Part shown: piece by piece, positions 1-7,382 of the stretch
Layout: each line of letters begins with the position of its first letter
Numbering within the stretch: position 1 is the first letter of the stretch
NCBI GenBank assembly: GCA_902525995.1
Contig: CABZJG010000043.1
Span: forward strand, 1-11,269
Reading direction: 5' to 3'
Length of the DNA: 11,269 bases
Source: Paracoccaceae bacterium
GTDB lineage: Bacteria; Pseudomonadota; Alphaproteobacteria; Rhodobacterales; Rhodobacteraceae
Translations under genes and position numbers: made by a program
The notes under the pieces: model-generated
The model's input: only the letters and a program-made list of their open reading frames with translations
The model's database searches: none
What the model was told of the DNA's origin: nothing

Positions 1-311
1 AAAAACTCGTCTGCATCGCAAACATAGACCCAGTCCGCACCTGCATAAAGACTATGATCTTTCGCGTATTTTAGGGCGGATTTATGCGGGCCGCGCTTCA
101 GCACTTTATTGCGCACATGGGTGACAATGCCGTTGTTTTGCAAGCGGTCCAGTAAAAGATCAGTGCCGTCACTGCAGTCATTGGTGTAGATCAGAAAATC
201 GGTAAAGCCGATCGCCCGATGATAGGCGAGCCATTCCAAAATATAGGGCCCCTCATCTTTCATCGTTGAAATGATAAGGTATTTCTGCGCGTGGCTTTTG
301 GCTGTTGGCAC
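1..311 (-). CDS. Glycosyltransferase family 2 protein, N-terminal part (cut by window edge)
   Basis: About 103 N-terminal residues are visible; the gene continues past base 1. The reading frame gives a beta strand (KYLIIST), then MKDEGPYILEWLAYHRAIGF, then FLIYTNDCSDGTD, and ends at the window edge in VYVCDADEF. This is the pattern of GT-A fold family-2 glycosyltransferases of the Glyco_tranf_2_4 type. The DAD of DADEF would be the metal- and nucleotide-sugar-binding DxD motif. Family knowledge suggests transfer of a sugar from an NDP-sugar to a surface glycan; acceptor and sugar cannot be read. The start is uncertain. An in-frame stop lies just upstream of codons DKRIFT; a GTG at 311 keeps the whole first strand, while the first ATG at 263 would begin after that strand. 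No clear Shine-Dalgarno sequence precedes the GTG. It follows the rod operon in the same direction after about 250 bp, so it may have its own promoter. Confidence 0.8.
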   Translation of the reverse strand, partial: MPTAKSHAQKYLIISTMKDEGPYILEWLAYHRAIGFTDFLIYTNDCSDGTDLLLDRLQNNGIVTHVRNKVLKRGPHKSALKYAKDHSLYAGADWVYVCDADEF

Positions 312-560
312 GGTGAAAATTCGCTTGTCTTAAATATTGAAATGGAGCAACTGAACTTAATTTATCTTGATCGGTTTGATGTGTTGTCGCCGCGACTTTC
401 TGGGCAATGGGCGCGGGTTAAATTTCTCGGCTTTAAAGCTGACAACTATGTTCAAATTTCGACAAAATGCGGGAATCTTTACGAAAGGATCCCGCAGCTG
501 GAAAAGCTATCTTGTGATTGCAGTCCTCAACCCAACGCAAACTGTTTCTGCTCGGGCGGA
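312..560. other. Intergenic spacer between the dehydrogenase and the glycosyltransferase
   Basis: This 249-bp AT-richer stretch separates two minus-strand genes. I looked for a terminator of the rod operon and a promoter for the glycosyltransferase. Only a short GTCG-CGG-CGAC hairpin without a following T run was seen, plus a TAAATT at a plausible -10 distance but with no acceptable -35. Nothing here is strong enough to call. Open frames on the plus strand through this segment run on antisense to the dehydrogenase and do not look like genes. Confidence 0.5.
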
Positions 561-1490
561 TTAATAGCCACTTTTGCGGTCCACAAGATGCAAAAACGGC
601 GCCCCGGTTTCGCCGCGGAGAATATTTTCCGCAATCACCTGAGCCGAGGTTTCGGGCCGCGTGGCCGAAGCGATATGCGGGGTTACCGTGACCTTGGGGT
701 GGGCCCAGAACAGATCATCGGTGGGCAGTGGCTCGCGGCGAAACACATCAAGCGTGGCGTGGCCCAAAGCGCCGCTCTCCAGAGCGTCCAGCAAGGCCGC
801 GTCGTCGATCAGCGGCCCGCGGCCGGGATTGATCACAACTGCCCCCGGGGCCAGCAGGGACAGGGTTTGCGCATTTAGAATGTTTTCGGTCTGCGGCGTT
901 TGCGGCAGCAGTAAAATCACAATCTCGGCGCCCTTGAGCGCCGCGTTTAAACCACCGGCGCTAAATGTGTCGACCCCGGGTATGTGTTTGGGCTGCCGGC
1001 TATAGCCGCGCATTTGAAATCCAATCGCCACGGGCGCCTCGGCGCAGGCCGTGCCTAGGGCGCCAAGCCCCAAGAGCGTGACGCTGCGGTGTTCAGCCAG
1101 CGGCGGCACGGCTTTGCGCCACTGGCCGTCTTGGCCGCGCAGATGCGCATCCACGCCCAGATGGTGGCGCAAAGTATGCCCGGTCACCCATTCCACCATG
1201 CCGCGGGTCAGCCCGTGATCAACCATGCGCGCCAGCGGCACCTTCAAGGTGGGATTGCCGGTCACATCTTCGACCCCTGCCCAGAGGTTGAGCACCGCTT
1301 TGCAGCGGGTAAAGGGGGTAAAATCCTGCACCTCGCTGCTGGGGGCATAGACAATATAATCCACGTTTTCAGGTGCGATATCCTGCGCTAGATGAAAGCT
1401 GATGTTCCGCGCTTCAAGCGCTTGGCGCAGGGGCGCCTGATAGGTGTCCCAGCCCTCGCGGGCGGCAGCAAAAAGAATATTCACGGTCAT
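561..1490 (-). CDS. ghrA: D-2-hydroxyacid dehydrogenase, glyoxylate/hydroxypyruvate reductase A-like
   Basis: The 309-aa product matches the length of E. coli GhrA (about 312 aa). It belongs to the NAD(P)-dependent D-isomer 2-hydroxyacid dehydrogenases, which reduce glyoxylate or hydroxypyruvate (or a related 2-oxoacid) in the cytoplasm. Visible features are the dinucleotide motif GLGALG (residues 141-146) and a SR pair at 164-165 just after the second strand, which in this family favours NADPH. The catalytic triad is present: Arg224 in NPGRGPL, Glu253 in RREPLP and His272 in TPHIASATRP. The ATG start overlaps the rodA stop by ATGA, so it is the last gene of the rod operon and probably translationally coupled. 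No gene product here makes or uses its presumed substrates. The exact substrate is inferred from the family only; other 2-oxoacids are possible. Confidence 0.85.
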   Translation of the reverse strand: MTVNILFAAAREGWDTYQAPLRQALEARNISFHLAQDIAPENVDYIVYAPSSEVQDFTPFTRCKAVLNLWAGVEDVTGNPTLKVPLARMVDHGLTRGMVEWVTGHTLRHHLGVDAHLRGQDGQWRKAVPPLAEHRSVTLLGLGALGTACAEAPVAIGFQMRGYSRQPKHIPGVDTFSAGGLNAALKGAEIVILLLPQTPQTENILNAQTLSLLAPGAVVINPGRGPLIDDAALLDALESGALGHATLDVFRREPLPTDDLFWAHPKVTVTPHIASATRPETSAQVIAENILRGETGAPFLHLVDRKSGY

Positions 1491-2635
1491 TTTTCAGCCC
1501 TCGGCCGGTGCACATGTGCCGATTGTATAAGGCCAAAACCAACCATCAGTACCAACATGGCCGACCCGCCCCAGCTGACCAATGGCAGCGGCACGCCAAC
1601 CACCGGCGCAAGCCCCATAACCATCGACATATTCACGGCAAAAAACAAAAAGAAATTCATCGAAATGCCCAAGATGAGCAGGGATGAAAACCGATCCCGG
1701 TTTTGCCATGCGGATGACAGGCAGAACAGCAGAATTAAAAGATACATCCCAAGCAGTGAAATACCGCCGATAAATCCCAGTTCCTCGGCCAAAGTGGTGA
1801 AAATAAAATCGGTGTGCTTTTCGGGCAGAAAATTCAACCGCGATTGCGTGCCCTGCATATATCCGCGCCCGGTCCATCCGCCAGAGCCAAGCGCGATCTT
1901 TGATTGGGTAATGTGATACCCTGCGCCCAGCGGATCACTGGCCGGATTTAAAAAGGTGTCGATCCGCCGGAACTGATAGTCAGCCAGCATTTGCCAGCTG
2001 GTGCCGCGGCTTTGAAATACACTGGCCACCAAACCAATCACCCCGGCCACCACGGTGGCAAAATAGGCCCAATGGACCCCAGCCAGAAACATCATTGTGC
2101 CGCCCGTGGCCAGCAGCAGCAAAGCCGTTCCCAGATCGGGCTGCTGCAACACCATCGCAGTGGGGACAAGAATAATGATAATTGGAAACAGCACCCAGAG
2201 GGGATGCGATATTTTGCTCAGCGGCAGCCGGTCATAATAGAAGGCCAGCATCATCACCAATCCGATTTTGGTCAGCTCTGAGGGTTGCAACCGCATGAAC
2301 CCAAGGTCGATCCAACGCTGTGCGCCCATGCCTGTGGTGCCAATAAACTCTACTAGAACCAACAGCACAAGCGCCACGGCATAGCCTATAAACGACAGGT
2401 TGCGCCAAAACCAAATTGGCATCATCGAGATAAACATCATCAATACGAAAAAAGCGGCAAAGCGATTTATCTGTGTGCCAGCCCAGGGCGAAAAAGATCC
2501 GCCAGCCACCGAATAGAGCATCAAAACCCCAACCGCAGCCGTGCTGATAATCAACAAAAGCAAAGGCCAGTTCAGATAATAGAGTTTGCGAAATCCGGTT
2601 GGAACAGTTTTGATCCGATATTCAAGATAGCTCAT
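1487..2635 (-). CDS. rodA: Rod-shape peptidoglycan glycosyltransferase RodA (SEDS family)
   Basis: This 382-aa polytopic inner-membrane protein polymerises lipid II into glycan strands during side-wall elongation, working with PBP2 under MreB/MreC control. About ten hydrophobic segments are visible, starting near residue 23. SEDS hallmarks include RLQPSELTKI (115-124), QQPDLGTALLL (164-174), and the extracytoplasmic-loop motif FLPEKHTDFIF, in which Asp276 corresponds to the essential SEDS aspartate. GVPLPLVSWGGSAML (347-361) is the C-terminal signature. The length is typical of RodA and there is no extra domain. ATG at 2635 overlaps the mrdA stop by ATGA. FtsW is the main alternative in the family, but the pairing with mrdA and the mre genes makes RodA much more likely. 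Confidence 0.96.
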   Translation of the reverse strand: MSYLEYRIKTVPTGFRKLYYLNWPLLLLIISTAAVGVLMLYSVAGGSFSPWAGTQINRFAAFFVLMMFISMMPIWFWRNLSFIGYAVALVLLVLVEFIGTTGMGAQRWIDLGFMRLQPSELTKIGLVMMLAFYYDRLPLSKISHPLWVLFPIIIILVPTAMVLQQPDLGTALLLLATGGTMMFLAGVHWAYFATVVAGVIGLVASVFQSRGTSWQMLADYQFRRIDTFLNPASDPLGAGYHITQSKIALGSGGWTGRGYMQGTQSRLNFLPEKHTDFIFTTLAEELGFIGGISLLGMYLLILLFCLSSAWQNRDRFSSLLILGISMNFFLFFAVNMSMVMGLAPVVGVPLPLVSWGGSAMLVLMVGFGLIQSAHVHRPRAEK

Positions 2636-4575
2636 GCGCGGCCCTTTCGCGCAGTGCTTAGATCCGGCTGCATCTTGCGCAATTCACGTTGCTGGCGCGC
2701 TATTTTGGCCCGGTCTTCTTCGGGATAGGCGTCCAGCGGCGGATCGCCCTCATAAAGCGCCTGCAAGGTAATATCTCGTGCTATTGGCGCGGCAGCTTTT
2801 GATCCGCCGCCGCCATGTTCCACCACCACAGCAACGGCGATCTTTGGATCGTCATAGGGCGCAAAGTTTAAAAACAGCGCGTGATCTCGCCGCTTCCATT
2901 CTAAATCTTCGTTCGCGGTGACGCCGCGCGCGCGCTCTTTTTCTGAAATATTGCGCACCTGACTGGTGCCGGTCTTGCCCGCCATGCGAAACTCTTCGGT
3001 TGCAATACGCGATGCAAAAGCAGTGCCGCGGCGGTTATTGCTAACCTCGAACATGGCGCGGCGGATAAAACGCAGATTGTTTTCACTCATCGGCAGCGGT
3101 TCTGCCTCGGGAGCAGAGATGGGGTCTGCGCCCACCCGCTTGATCAGCTGGGGCTTAATATTTTTGCCGGTGGCCAAACGGGCGCTCATCACGGCCAATT
3201 GCAGCGGCGAGCACAGAACAAAGCCCTGACCAATGGATGCGTTCACCGTGTCGCCAATCACCCATTCACGGCCGCGGTTTAGAAGTTTCCATTTTTTATC
3301 TGGTGCGAGGCCTTTGGATTCGGCCGATAAAGGCACATCATGACGAACCCCAATGCCGAAGGTTTTGGCCATTTGCGATATTTTCTCAATGCCGACCTTT
3401 AGCGCCAGTTCATAGTAATACACATCGCAGCTTTCGCGCAGCGATTTTTCAAGGTTCATATTGCCGTGGCCGCCGGCCTTCCAGCAGTGAAACTTTCGGT
3501 CAGAAACTTCCAGATGGCCACGGCACTTAACCGTATCGTTGGGGCTGATCACCCCGGCCTCCAAGGCGGCCAGCGCGGTGATCATCTTAAAGGTTGAGCC
3601 CGGCGGATAAGCATCCTGAACCGATTTTGAGGCCAGCGGACGCCGTTCATTGTCGCGCAGCTCTGCATAATCCTTTAAGGAGATCCCACGGACAAATTTA
3701 TTCGGATCATAACCCGGTGAAGAGGCAATCGCCAATATATCGCCAGTGGTGCAATCTATCACCACGGCAGAGGCGCTGTTTTGGCCCAGACGGGCCTGAA
3801 CATAACTTTGCAGTGCCGTGTCGGTTGAAATCTGCAGGGTGCTGCCGGTCTGCCCCTCTTGGCGATCAAGCTCTCGCATGATCCGGCCAACAGCGTTGAC
3901 TTCAACCCGGCGTGCGCCGGCGCGGCCGCGCAGTTGGTTTTCATATTTGGACTCAATGCCAACCTTGCCGATTTGAAACCGCGGAATGCGCAGCAGAGGA
4001 TCGGGATCATCGCGGCGCTCCAGATCGCGGGTGCTGACCGGACCCACATAGCCAACCACATGGGCAAAATTTTCGCCAAAAGGATAACTGCGCGACATCC
4101 CAACATCGGGGGTGACCCCCGGCAAAGCGGGTGCGTTGACCGCCACCTTCGAGATATCAGACCAGCTAACCCGGTCGATGATGGTCACGGGCAAAAATGG
4201 CGCACTGCGGGCCAGTTCATTGCGCGCCCGGGCCAAAGTGGCATCACTTATAGGCACCAGCTGGACCAGCTTCTCGAGCACTTCATCCACATCACCGGCC
4301 AGTTCCTTGACCAATGTAATGCGGTAACTTGGTTCATTTTGAGCTACAATCAGCCCGTTGCGGTCATAAATTTCGCCCCGTTGGGGGGGCAGAAGACGCA
4401 CGTTAATCCGGTTTTCCTCGGCCATCAGCTGATATTGATCGGCCTGTTCAATTTGCAAATAACGCATCCGCCAGCCAAGAAGCCCGGCAAATCCAAGCTG
4501 GGCGCCGCCAACCAGCAAACTGCGCCGGTTGATCCGGCGCCGATCATGTTTGATCTGATCCTCAAGCCGTTTCAT
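2632..4575 (-). CDS. mrdA: Penicillin-binding protein 2, elongation transpeptidase
   Basis: This 647-aa class B PBP cross-links peptidoglycan stems during cell elongation and is the transpeptidase partner of RodA. It has a short cytoplasmic N-terminus rich in Arg/Lys and a single membrane anchor at roughly residues 20-38. A pedestal domain follows (RGEIYDRNG at 66-74 is the classic motif after the anchor), then a transpeptidase domain from about 265. The three active-site motifs are intact: S327-T-F-K, S382-C-D and K534-T-G (AGKTGTSQ). The second motif is SxD rather than SxN, as is usual for PBP2. The C-terminal tail after about residue 610 is charged and probably disordered. ATG at 4575 overlaps the mreD stop by ATGA. 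By family knowledge this enzyme is the target of mecillinam-type beta-lactams. Confidence 0.96.
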   Translation of the reverse strand: MKRLEDQIKHDRRRINRRSLLVGGAQLGFAGLLGWRMRYLQIEQADQYQLMAEENRINVRLLPPQRGEIYDRNGLIVAQNEPSYRITLVKELAGDVDEVLEKLVQLVPISDATLARARNELARSAPFLPVTIIDRVSWSDISKVAVNAPALPGVTPDVGMSRSYPFGENFAHVVGYVGPVSTRDLERRDDPDPLLRIPRFQIGKVGIESKYENQLRGRAGARRVEVNAVGRIMRELDRQEGQTGSTLQISTDTALQSYVQARLGQNSASAVVIDCTTGDILAIASSPGYDPNKFVRGISLKDYAELRDNERRPLASKSVQDAYPPGSTFKMITALAALEAGVISPNDTVKCRGHLEVSDRKFHCWKAGGHGNMNLEKSLRESCDVYYYELALKVGIEKISQMAKTFGIGVRHDVPLSAESKGLAPDKKWKLLNRGREWVIGDTVNASIGQGFVLCSPLQLAVMSARLATGKNIKPQLIKRVGADPISAPEAEPLPMSENNLRFIRRAMFEVSNNRRGTAFASRIATEEFRMAGKTGTSQVRNISEKERARGVTANEDLEWKRRDHALFLNFAPYDDPKIAVAVVVEHGGGGSKAAAPIARDITLQALYEGDPPLDAYPEEDRAKIARQQRELRKMQPDLSTARKGRA

Positions 4576-5114
4576 GCCCGTTCCCCTACAGCGGCTTCAA
4601 GTTCCCCGAATGCAGCGCGGCGGACTTTCAAAACCACCTGTGTGAACAGCACCACAACCGGATAGAACAGCACCGTGGAGAGCAATTCGCTAAGCGTTAA
4701 ATAGGCCTCTGGCATGGGCAACATAACAACTCCAAGGCCCCAGCGGGTGCCCAAAAGCACTACCGCGATCGCCGCAGTCACACTGAGGTATTCTTTTACA
4801 AAGGAAAACTCTTCACTGCGGCGGCTGCGGCGTTTAAGCCACTCGCTTGCTATCAGCGTCAAGGCCGCAAACAATCCCGGGGGCCGGTTCAGCAGCAGGT
4901 CCTGAAACAAAAACACCAAAGCGATAATGAGCATCGGCACATACTGCGGCCGGCGGATACAGCAGACAAAAGTCACGCATAAAAGCACATCCGGCATCAC
5001 CCAGCTGGCGGGCAGGGTATTGAGCGGTAAAAGCTCTGTAAAGGTCAACAGCAGCGCCAGAAAAACAAAGCCCGCGCGATAGGCCCAGGTTTTTAACGGC
5101 AGGGCATCAATCAT
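4572..5114 (-). CDS. mreD: Rod-shape-determining membrane protein MreD
   Basis: MreD is a small polytopic inner-membrane protein that links MreC to the MreB/RodA/PBP2 elongation complex. The 180-aa product has five to six hydrophobic segments, the first near residues 13-35. Typical family patches are PDVLLCVTF (41-49) after the first helix and a DLLLNRPPGLFAALTL-like stretch (72-87). I chose ATG at 5114 over an in-frame TTG at 5153 for three reasons: it gives the usual MreD length, a GAGG at 5121-5124 sits 6 nt upstream, and it leaves only an 8-nt overlap (ATGATTGA) with the end of mreC. The TTG would add 13 residues and a 47-nt overlap. The 3' end overlaps mrdA by ATGA. Sequence conservation of MreD is generally low, so gene order carries much of the identification. 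Confidence 0.9.
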   Translation of the reverse strand: MIDALPLKTWAYRAGFVFLALLLTFTELLPLNTLPASWVMPDVLLCVTFVCCIRRPQYVPMLIIALVFLFQDLLLNRPPGLFAALTLIASEWLKRRSRRSEEFSFVKEYLSVTAAIAVVLLGTRWGLGVVMLPMPEAYLTLSELLSTVLFYPVVVLFTQVVLKVRRAAFGELEAAVGERA

Positions 5115-6000
5115 TTGCCGCCTCGCTTGGTTCTGCGCTGCTTTGAGGGACAATCAAGGCCCCGGTGTCTTTAATATTAAAGGTTTTCTGGTCGCGTAGG
5201 ACCTGCAAAAATTCAAGCCGCTCAAAATCTGCCGACAGCCGCACCCGCAAGCGCTTGTTTGGATCTTGGGCCAATTGCCCGATCAGCAGATCGGGGGGCA
5301 AGAGCCCGGCATCGCCAGAGGTGAAAATACGGTCCCCCGGGCGGGCCAGATTGCGGTTTTCAAGAAAATCAATCACGGGGGCTGCAGAATTGTCGCCTGA
5401 CACAAATGCGCGCTGCCCCGATGGTTGGATCACCGCCGGTATGCGGCTTGAGGTGTCGGTTAGCAAAATGACCCGGCTGGTTTTTTCTCCGACCCCTGAA
5501 ATCCGCCCGACAAGCCCAAGCCCGTCCATTGCGGCCCAGCCGTCCTGAATGCCGTCGTTACTGCCGACATTTAAGAGCACGGATTGGCGAAACGGCGATC
5601 CGCTGTCGGCCATCACAATGCCGCTGACACGGGTCAGCTTGGGATCAAGCTGCAGCTGGTTCAAGTCCAGCAATCGGGCATTTTCCTGCTCAAGCTGGCC
5701 GGCCGCTTCTTTCCACTTTTTCATTTTTTGCAACTCGCGTCGCAACTCTTGGTTCTGTGTGTAGATGCTTTGATAACTTTGCAGATCACGGATCAGCTTG
5801 GCGGTTTGGGTGACCGGTGCCATCGCCCAGTCGACCTGCGGCAAAACCGTATCGATGACCTGAGCCCGAAACCGCTCAACGCGCGGGTTATCAATGCGCC
5901 AGATGAGAAAAATGACCATCAAAACAAGCACAAGAAGCCCAAGCAAAATCCGCTTTAAGGTGCCGATATAATCTTCTTGTCCTGTACGGTCCTGTGCCAA
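5107..6000 (-). CDS. mreC: Rod-shape-determining protein MreC
   Basis: The 297-aa bitopic protein has a short cytoplasmic N-terminus, one membrane helix at about 17-34, and a likely coiled coil at about 65-115 rich in Gln, Glu, Lys and Leu. The periplasmic beta-domain follows at about 120-275, with family patches such as VLLNVGSNDGIQDG (141-154) and LVGRISGVG (163-171). MreC forms the scaffold that activates PBP2-RodA. The start is a TTG at 6000: no ATG or GTG is available upstream before the in-frame stop at 6037-6039, and the next ATG lies inside the membrane helix. A good AAGAGG Shine-Dalgarno sequence (6006-6011) is 5 nt upstream of the TTG. It lies 29 bp after mreB and overlaps mreD by 8 nt. 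The weak start codon may hold MreC below MreB levels; this is inference. Confidence 0.93.
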   Translation of the reverse strand: MAQDRTGQEDYIGTLKRILLGLLVLVLMVIFLIWRIDNPRVERFRAQVIDTVLPQVDWAMAPVTQTAKLIRDLQSYQSIYTQNQELRRELQKMKKWKEAAGQLEQENARLLDLNQLQLDPKLTRVSGIVMADSGSPFRQSVLLNVGSNDGIQDGWAAMDGLGLVGRISGVGEKTSRVILLTDTSSRIPAVIQPSGQRAFVSGDNSAAPVIDFLENRNLARPGDRIFTSGDAGLLPPDLLIGQLAQDPNKRLRVRLSADFERLEFLQVLRDQKTFNIKDTGALIVPQSSAEPSEAAND

Positions 6001-6029
6001 ATGAACCTCTTGATCATATCGGTGCGTGA

Positions 6030-7076
6030 TTAGCTGTCATAGTCGATGGCGTGGCGCAGCTGGTGTTCATATTCGAGCGCCTTGCCAGTGCCCATGGCCA
6101 CACAATTTAGGCTTTCGTCAGCGATTGAGATGGCCAGCCCGGTTTTTTCGCGCAATGCGCGATCCAGATCGCCCAGCAACGCGCCGCCGCCGGTGAGCAT
6201 GACGCCCCGATCGACAATATCAGCCGCCAGATCAGGCGGCGTTGCTTCCAAGGCTGTCATCACCGCTTCGCAAATCTGCTGAACCGGCTCGCTCAGTGCT
6301 TCGGCCACCTGCGCCTGAGTGATTTCTGTTTCTTTGGGCACCCCGTTGAGCAGGTCGCGCCCACGGATCATCATCGATGCGCCGCGGTCATCATCCGGCA
6401 TGCGTGCGGTGCCAATCGACGTTTTAATCCGCTCTGCGGTGCTTTCCCCGACCAACAGGTTTTGCTGGCGGCGCAAATAGCTGACAATGGCTTCGTCCAT
6501 CCGGTCGCCGCCAACCCGTACCGAGCGCGCATAAACAATATCGCCCAGCGATAGAACCGCCACCTCGGTGGTGCCGCCGCCAATATCAACCACCATATTG
6601 CCGGTGGGATCAGTGATCGGCATGCCGGCCCCGATGGCAGCTGCAATCGGTTCGGCCACCAGACCGGCGCGGCGCGCGCCCGCTGAAAGCACTGACTGGC
6701 GGATGGCGCGTTTTTCCACAGGCGTGGCGCCATGCGGCACACAAACTATGATTTTCGGCTTTGAGAAGGTTGATCTGCGATGCACTTTGCGAATGAAATG
6801 CTTGATCATTTCCTCGGCCACATCAAAATCCGCAATCACACCTTCGCGCATTGGCCGTATGGCCTCGATGCTGCCCGGGGTGCGCCCGAGCATCAATTTG
6901 GCGTCTTCTCCGACCGCAAGCACCTTTTTGACCCCGTCTTTGACATGATAGGCTACCACCGACGGCTCGGATAAAATCACACCGCGGCCTTTCACATAGA
7001 CCAAGGTGTTCGCTGTCCCGAGATCAATCGCCATATCCTGCGAGAAGATACCGGTTAAATTTCCGATCCCAAACAT
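6030..7076 (-). CDS. mreB: Actin-like rod-shape protein MreB
   Basis: This 348-aa bacterial actin forms membrane-bound filaments that guide side-wall synthesis. Nucleotide-binding motifs are clear: phosphate-1 IDLGTAN (17-23), phosphate-2 VVDIGGGTTEV (162-172) with Asp164, the catalytic-loop region with Glu142 in AEPIAAAIGAG, and the adenosine motif GVMLTGGGALLGDL (291-304). The N-terminal MFGIGNLTGIF is an amphipathic-like stretch, consistent with direct membrane binding as known for MreB. I prefer ATG at 7076. A TTG 15 nt upstream (7091) is in frame but would add five residues not typical of the family. The best Shine-Dalgarno for the ATG is a weak GGGA about 9 nt upstream. It is the first gene of the operon and is divergent from the dehydrogenase at 7383. 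Confidence 0.97.
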   Translation of the reverse strand: MFGIGNLTGIFSQDMAIDLGTANTLVYVKGRGVILSEPSVVAYHVKDGVKKVLAVGEDAKLMLGRTPGSIEAIRPMREGVIADFDVAEEMIKHFIRKVHRRSTFSKPKIIVCVPHGATPVEKRAIRQSVLSAGARRAGLVAEPIAAAIGAGMPITDPTGNMVVDIGGGTTEVAVLSLGDIVYARSVRVGGDRMDEAIVSYLRRQQNLLVGESTAERIKTSIGTARMPDDDRGASMMIRGRDLLNGVPKETEITQAQVAEALSEPVQQICEAVMTALEATPPDLAADIVDRGVMLTGGGALLGDLDRALREKTGLAISIADESLNCVAMGTGKALEYEHQLRHAIDYDS

Positions 7077-7133
7077 GATGTTCTGTCCCAAAGTTCACTT
7101 TTTTACTGCGACTCTCATGTGATCGCATGACCC

Positions 7134-7139
7134 CTTATA
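7134..7139 (-). promoter_or_regulatory. Possible -10 element for the mreB operon
   Basis: Read on the minus strand this is TATAAG, about 58 nt upstream of the mreB ATG. It matches the -10 consensus in four of six positions. No convincing -35 lies 16-18 nt upstream, so this is a weak candidate only. Confidence 0.25.
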
Positions 7140-7211
7140 GGACCCTATTCAATTTGGCGAAAGTGGGCATTGTTTAAATTCGGCGGAAAATGACTTGCGA
7201 TCAACCCTTTG

Positions 7212-7231
7212 ACAATTGAACGCACAATTGT
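7212..7231. promoter_or_regulatory. Inverted repeat, candidate operator
   Basis: ACAATTG (7212-7218) and CAATTGT (7225-7231) are perfect inverted arms of 7 bp separated by 6 bp (AACGCA). The same ACAATTG also recurs as a direct repeat 12 bp apart (7212 and 7224). A TTGACA hexamer (7209-7214) overlaps the left arm. Size and spacing fit a site for a dimeric helix-turn-helix repressor or activator. It is about 150 bp upstream of the dehydrogenase start and 135 bp from mreB, so either unit could be controlled. No regulator gene is in the window. Confidence 0.4.
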
Positions 7232-7326
7232 TTTGCGGGCGTACAGAGCTATTGAAACCAAACCGGATCGGCGTTTTTATGGGCCAAGGTCGGTTTTGGG
7301 CCCTGTCCGGTCGGAGGAATCACGCG

Positions 7327-7365
7327 ATGAAACGTTCAGGTGTCGCATATCAGAGCCAAGCATAG
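7327..7365 (+). CDS. Possible 12-codon leader ORF upstream of the dehydrogenase
   Basis: ATG at 7327 opens a frame encoding MKRSGVAYQSQA and ends at TAG 7363-7365, 17 nt before the ATG of the next gene. A strong GGAGG (7313-7317) sits 9 nt upstream, which is what makes it worth listing. The main gene has its own AAGGAG (7369-7374), 8 nt from its ATG. If translated, ribosomes ending here would stop almost on top of the next ribosome-binding site and could couple or attenuate translation. The peptide has no run of one amino acid that would suggest classical attenuation. It may equally be a chance ORF. Confidence 0.3.
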   Translation: MKRSGVAYQSQA

Positions 7366-7382
7366 CGTAAGGAGATCGTAAA

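Larger units (their letters stand above)
7077..7382. promoter_or_regulatory. Divergent control region between mreB and the GcvT-type dehydrogenase
   Basis: This stretch must contain the promoters of both diverging transcription units, because both flanking genes begin here. Visible elements are a TATAAG read leftward (7134-7139) as a possible mreB -10 without a good -35, GANTC sites at 7110-7114 and 7317-7321, a TTGACA at 7209-7214 without a matching -10, a 7+6+7 inverted repeat at 7212-7231, and a short leader ORF. No recognised riboswitch fold (glycine or SAM-II type) was found by eye. Exact transcription starts cannot be placed from sequence alone. Confidence 0.6.

Noticed and set aside
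291..878. 195-codon plus-strand frame across the 312-560 spacer
   Set aside because: Two thirds of it is antisense to ghrA. The part in the spacer has no motif and no convincing ribosome-binding site.
3859..4665. 268-codon plus-strand frame opposite mrdA and mreD
   Set aside because: It spans the junction of two well-identified genes on the other strand and shows no family motif, so it is a shadow frame.
7240..7326. Riboswitch ahead of the methylamine-type dehydrogenase
   Set aside because: The GC-rich leader can form short stems, but I could not match it to the glycine, SAM-II or SAM-V consensus, so no call was made.
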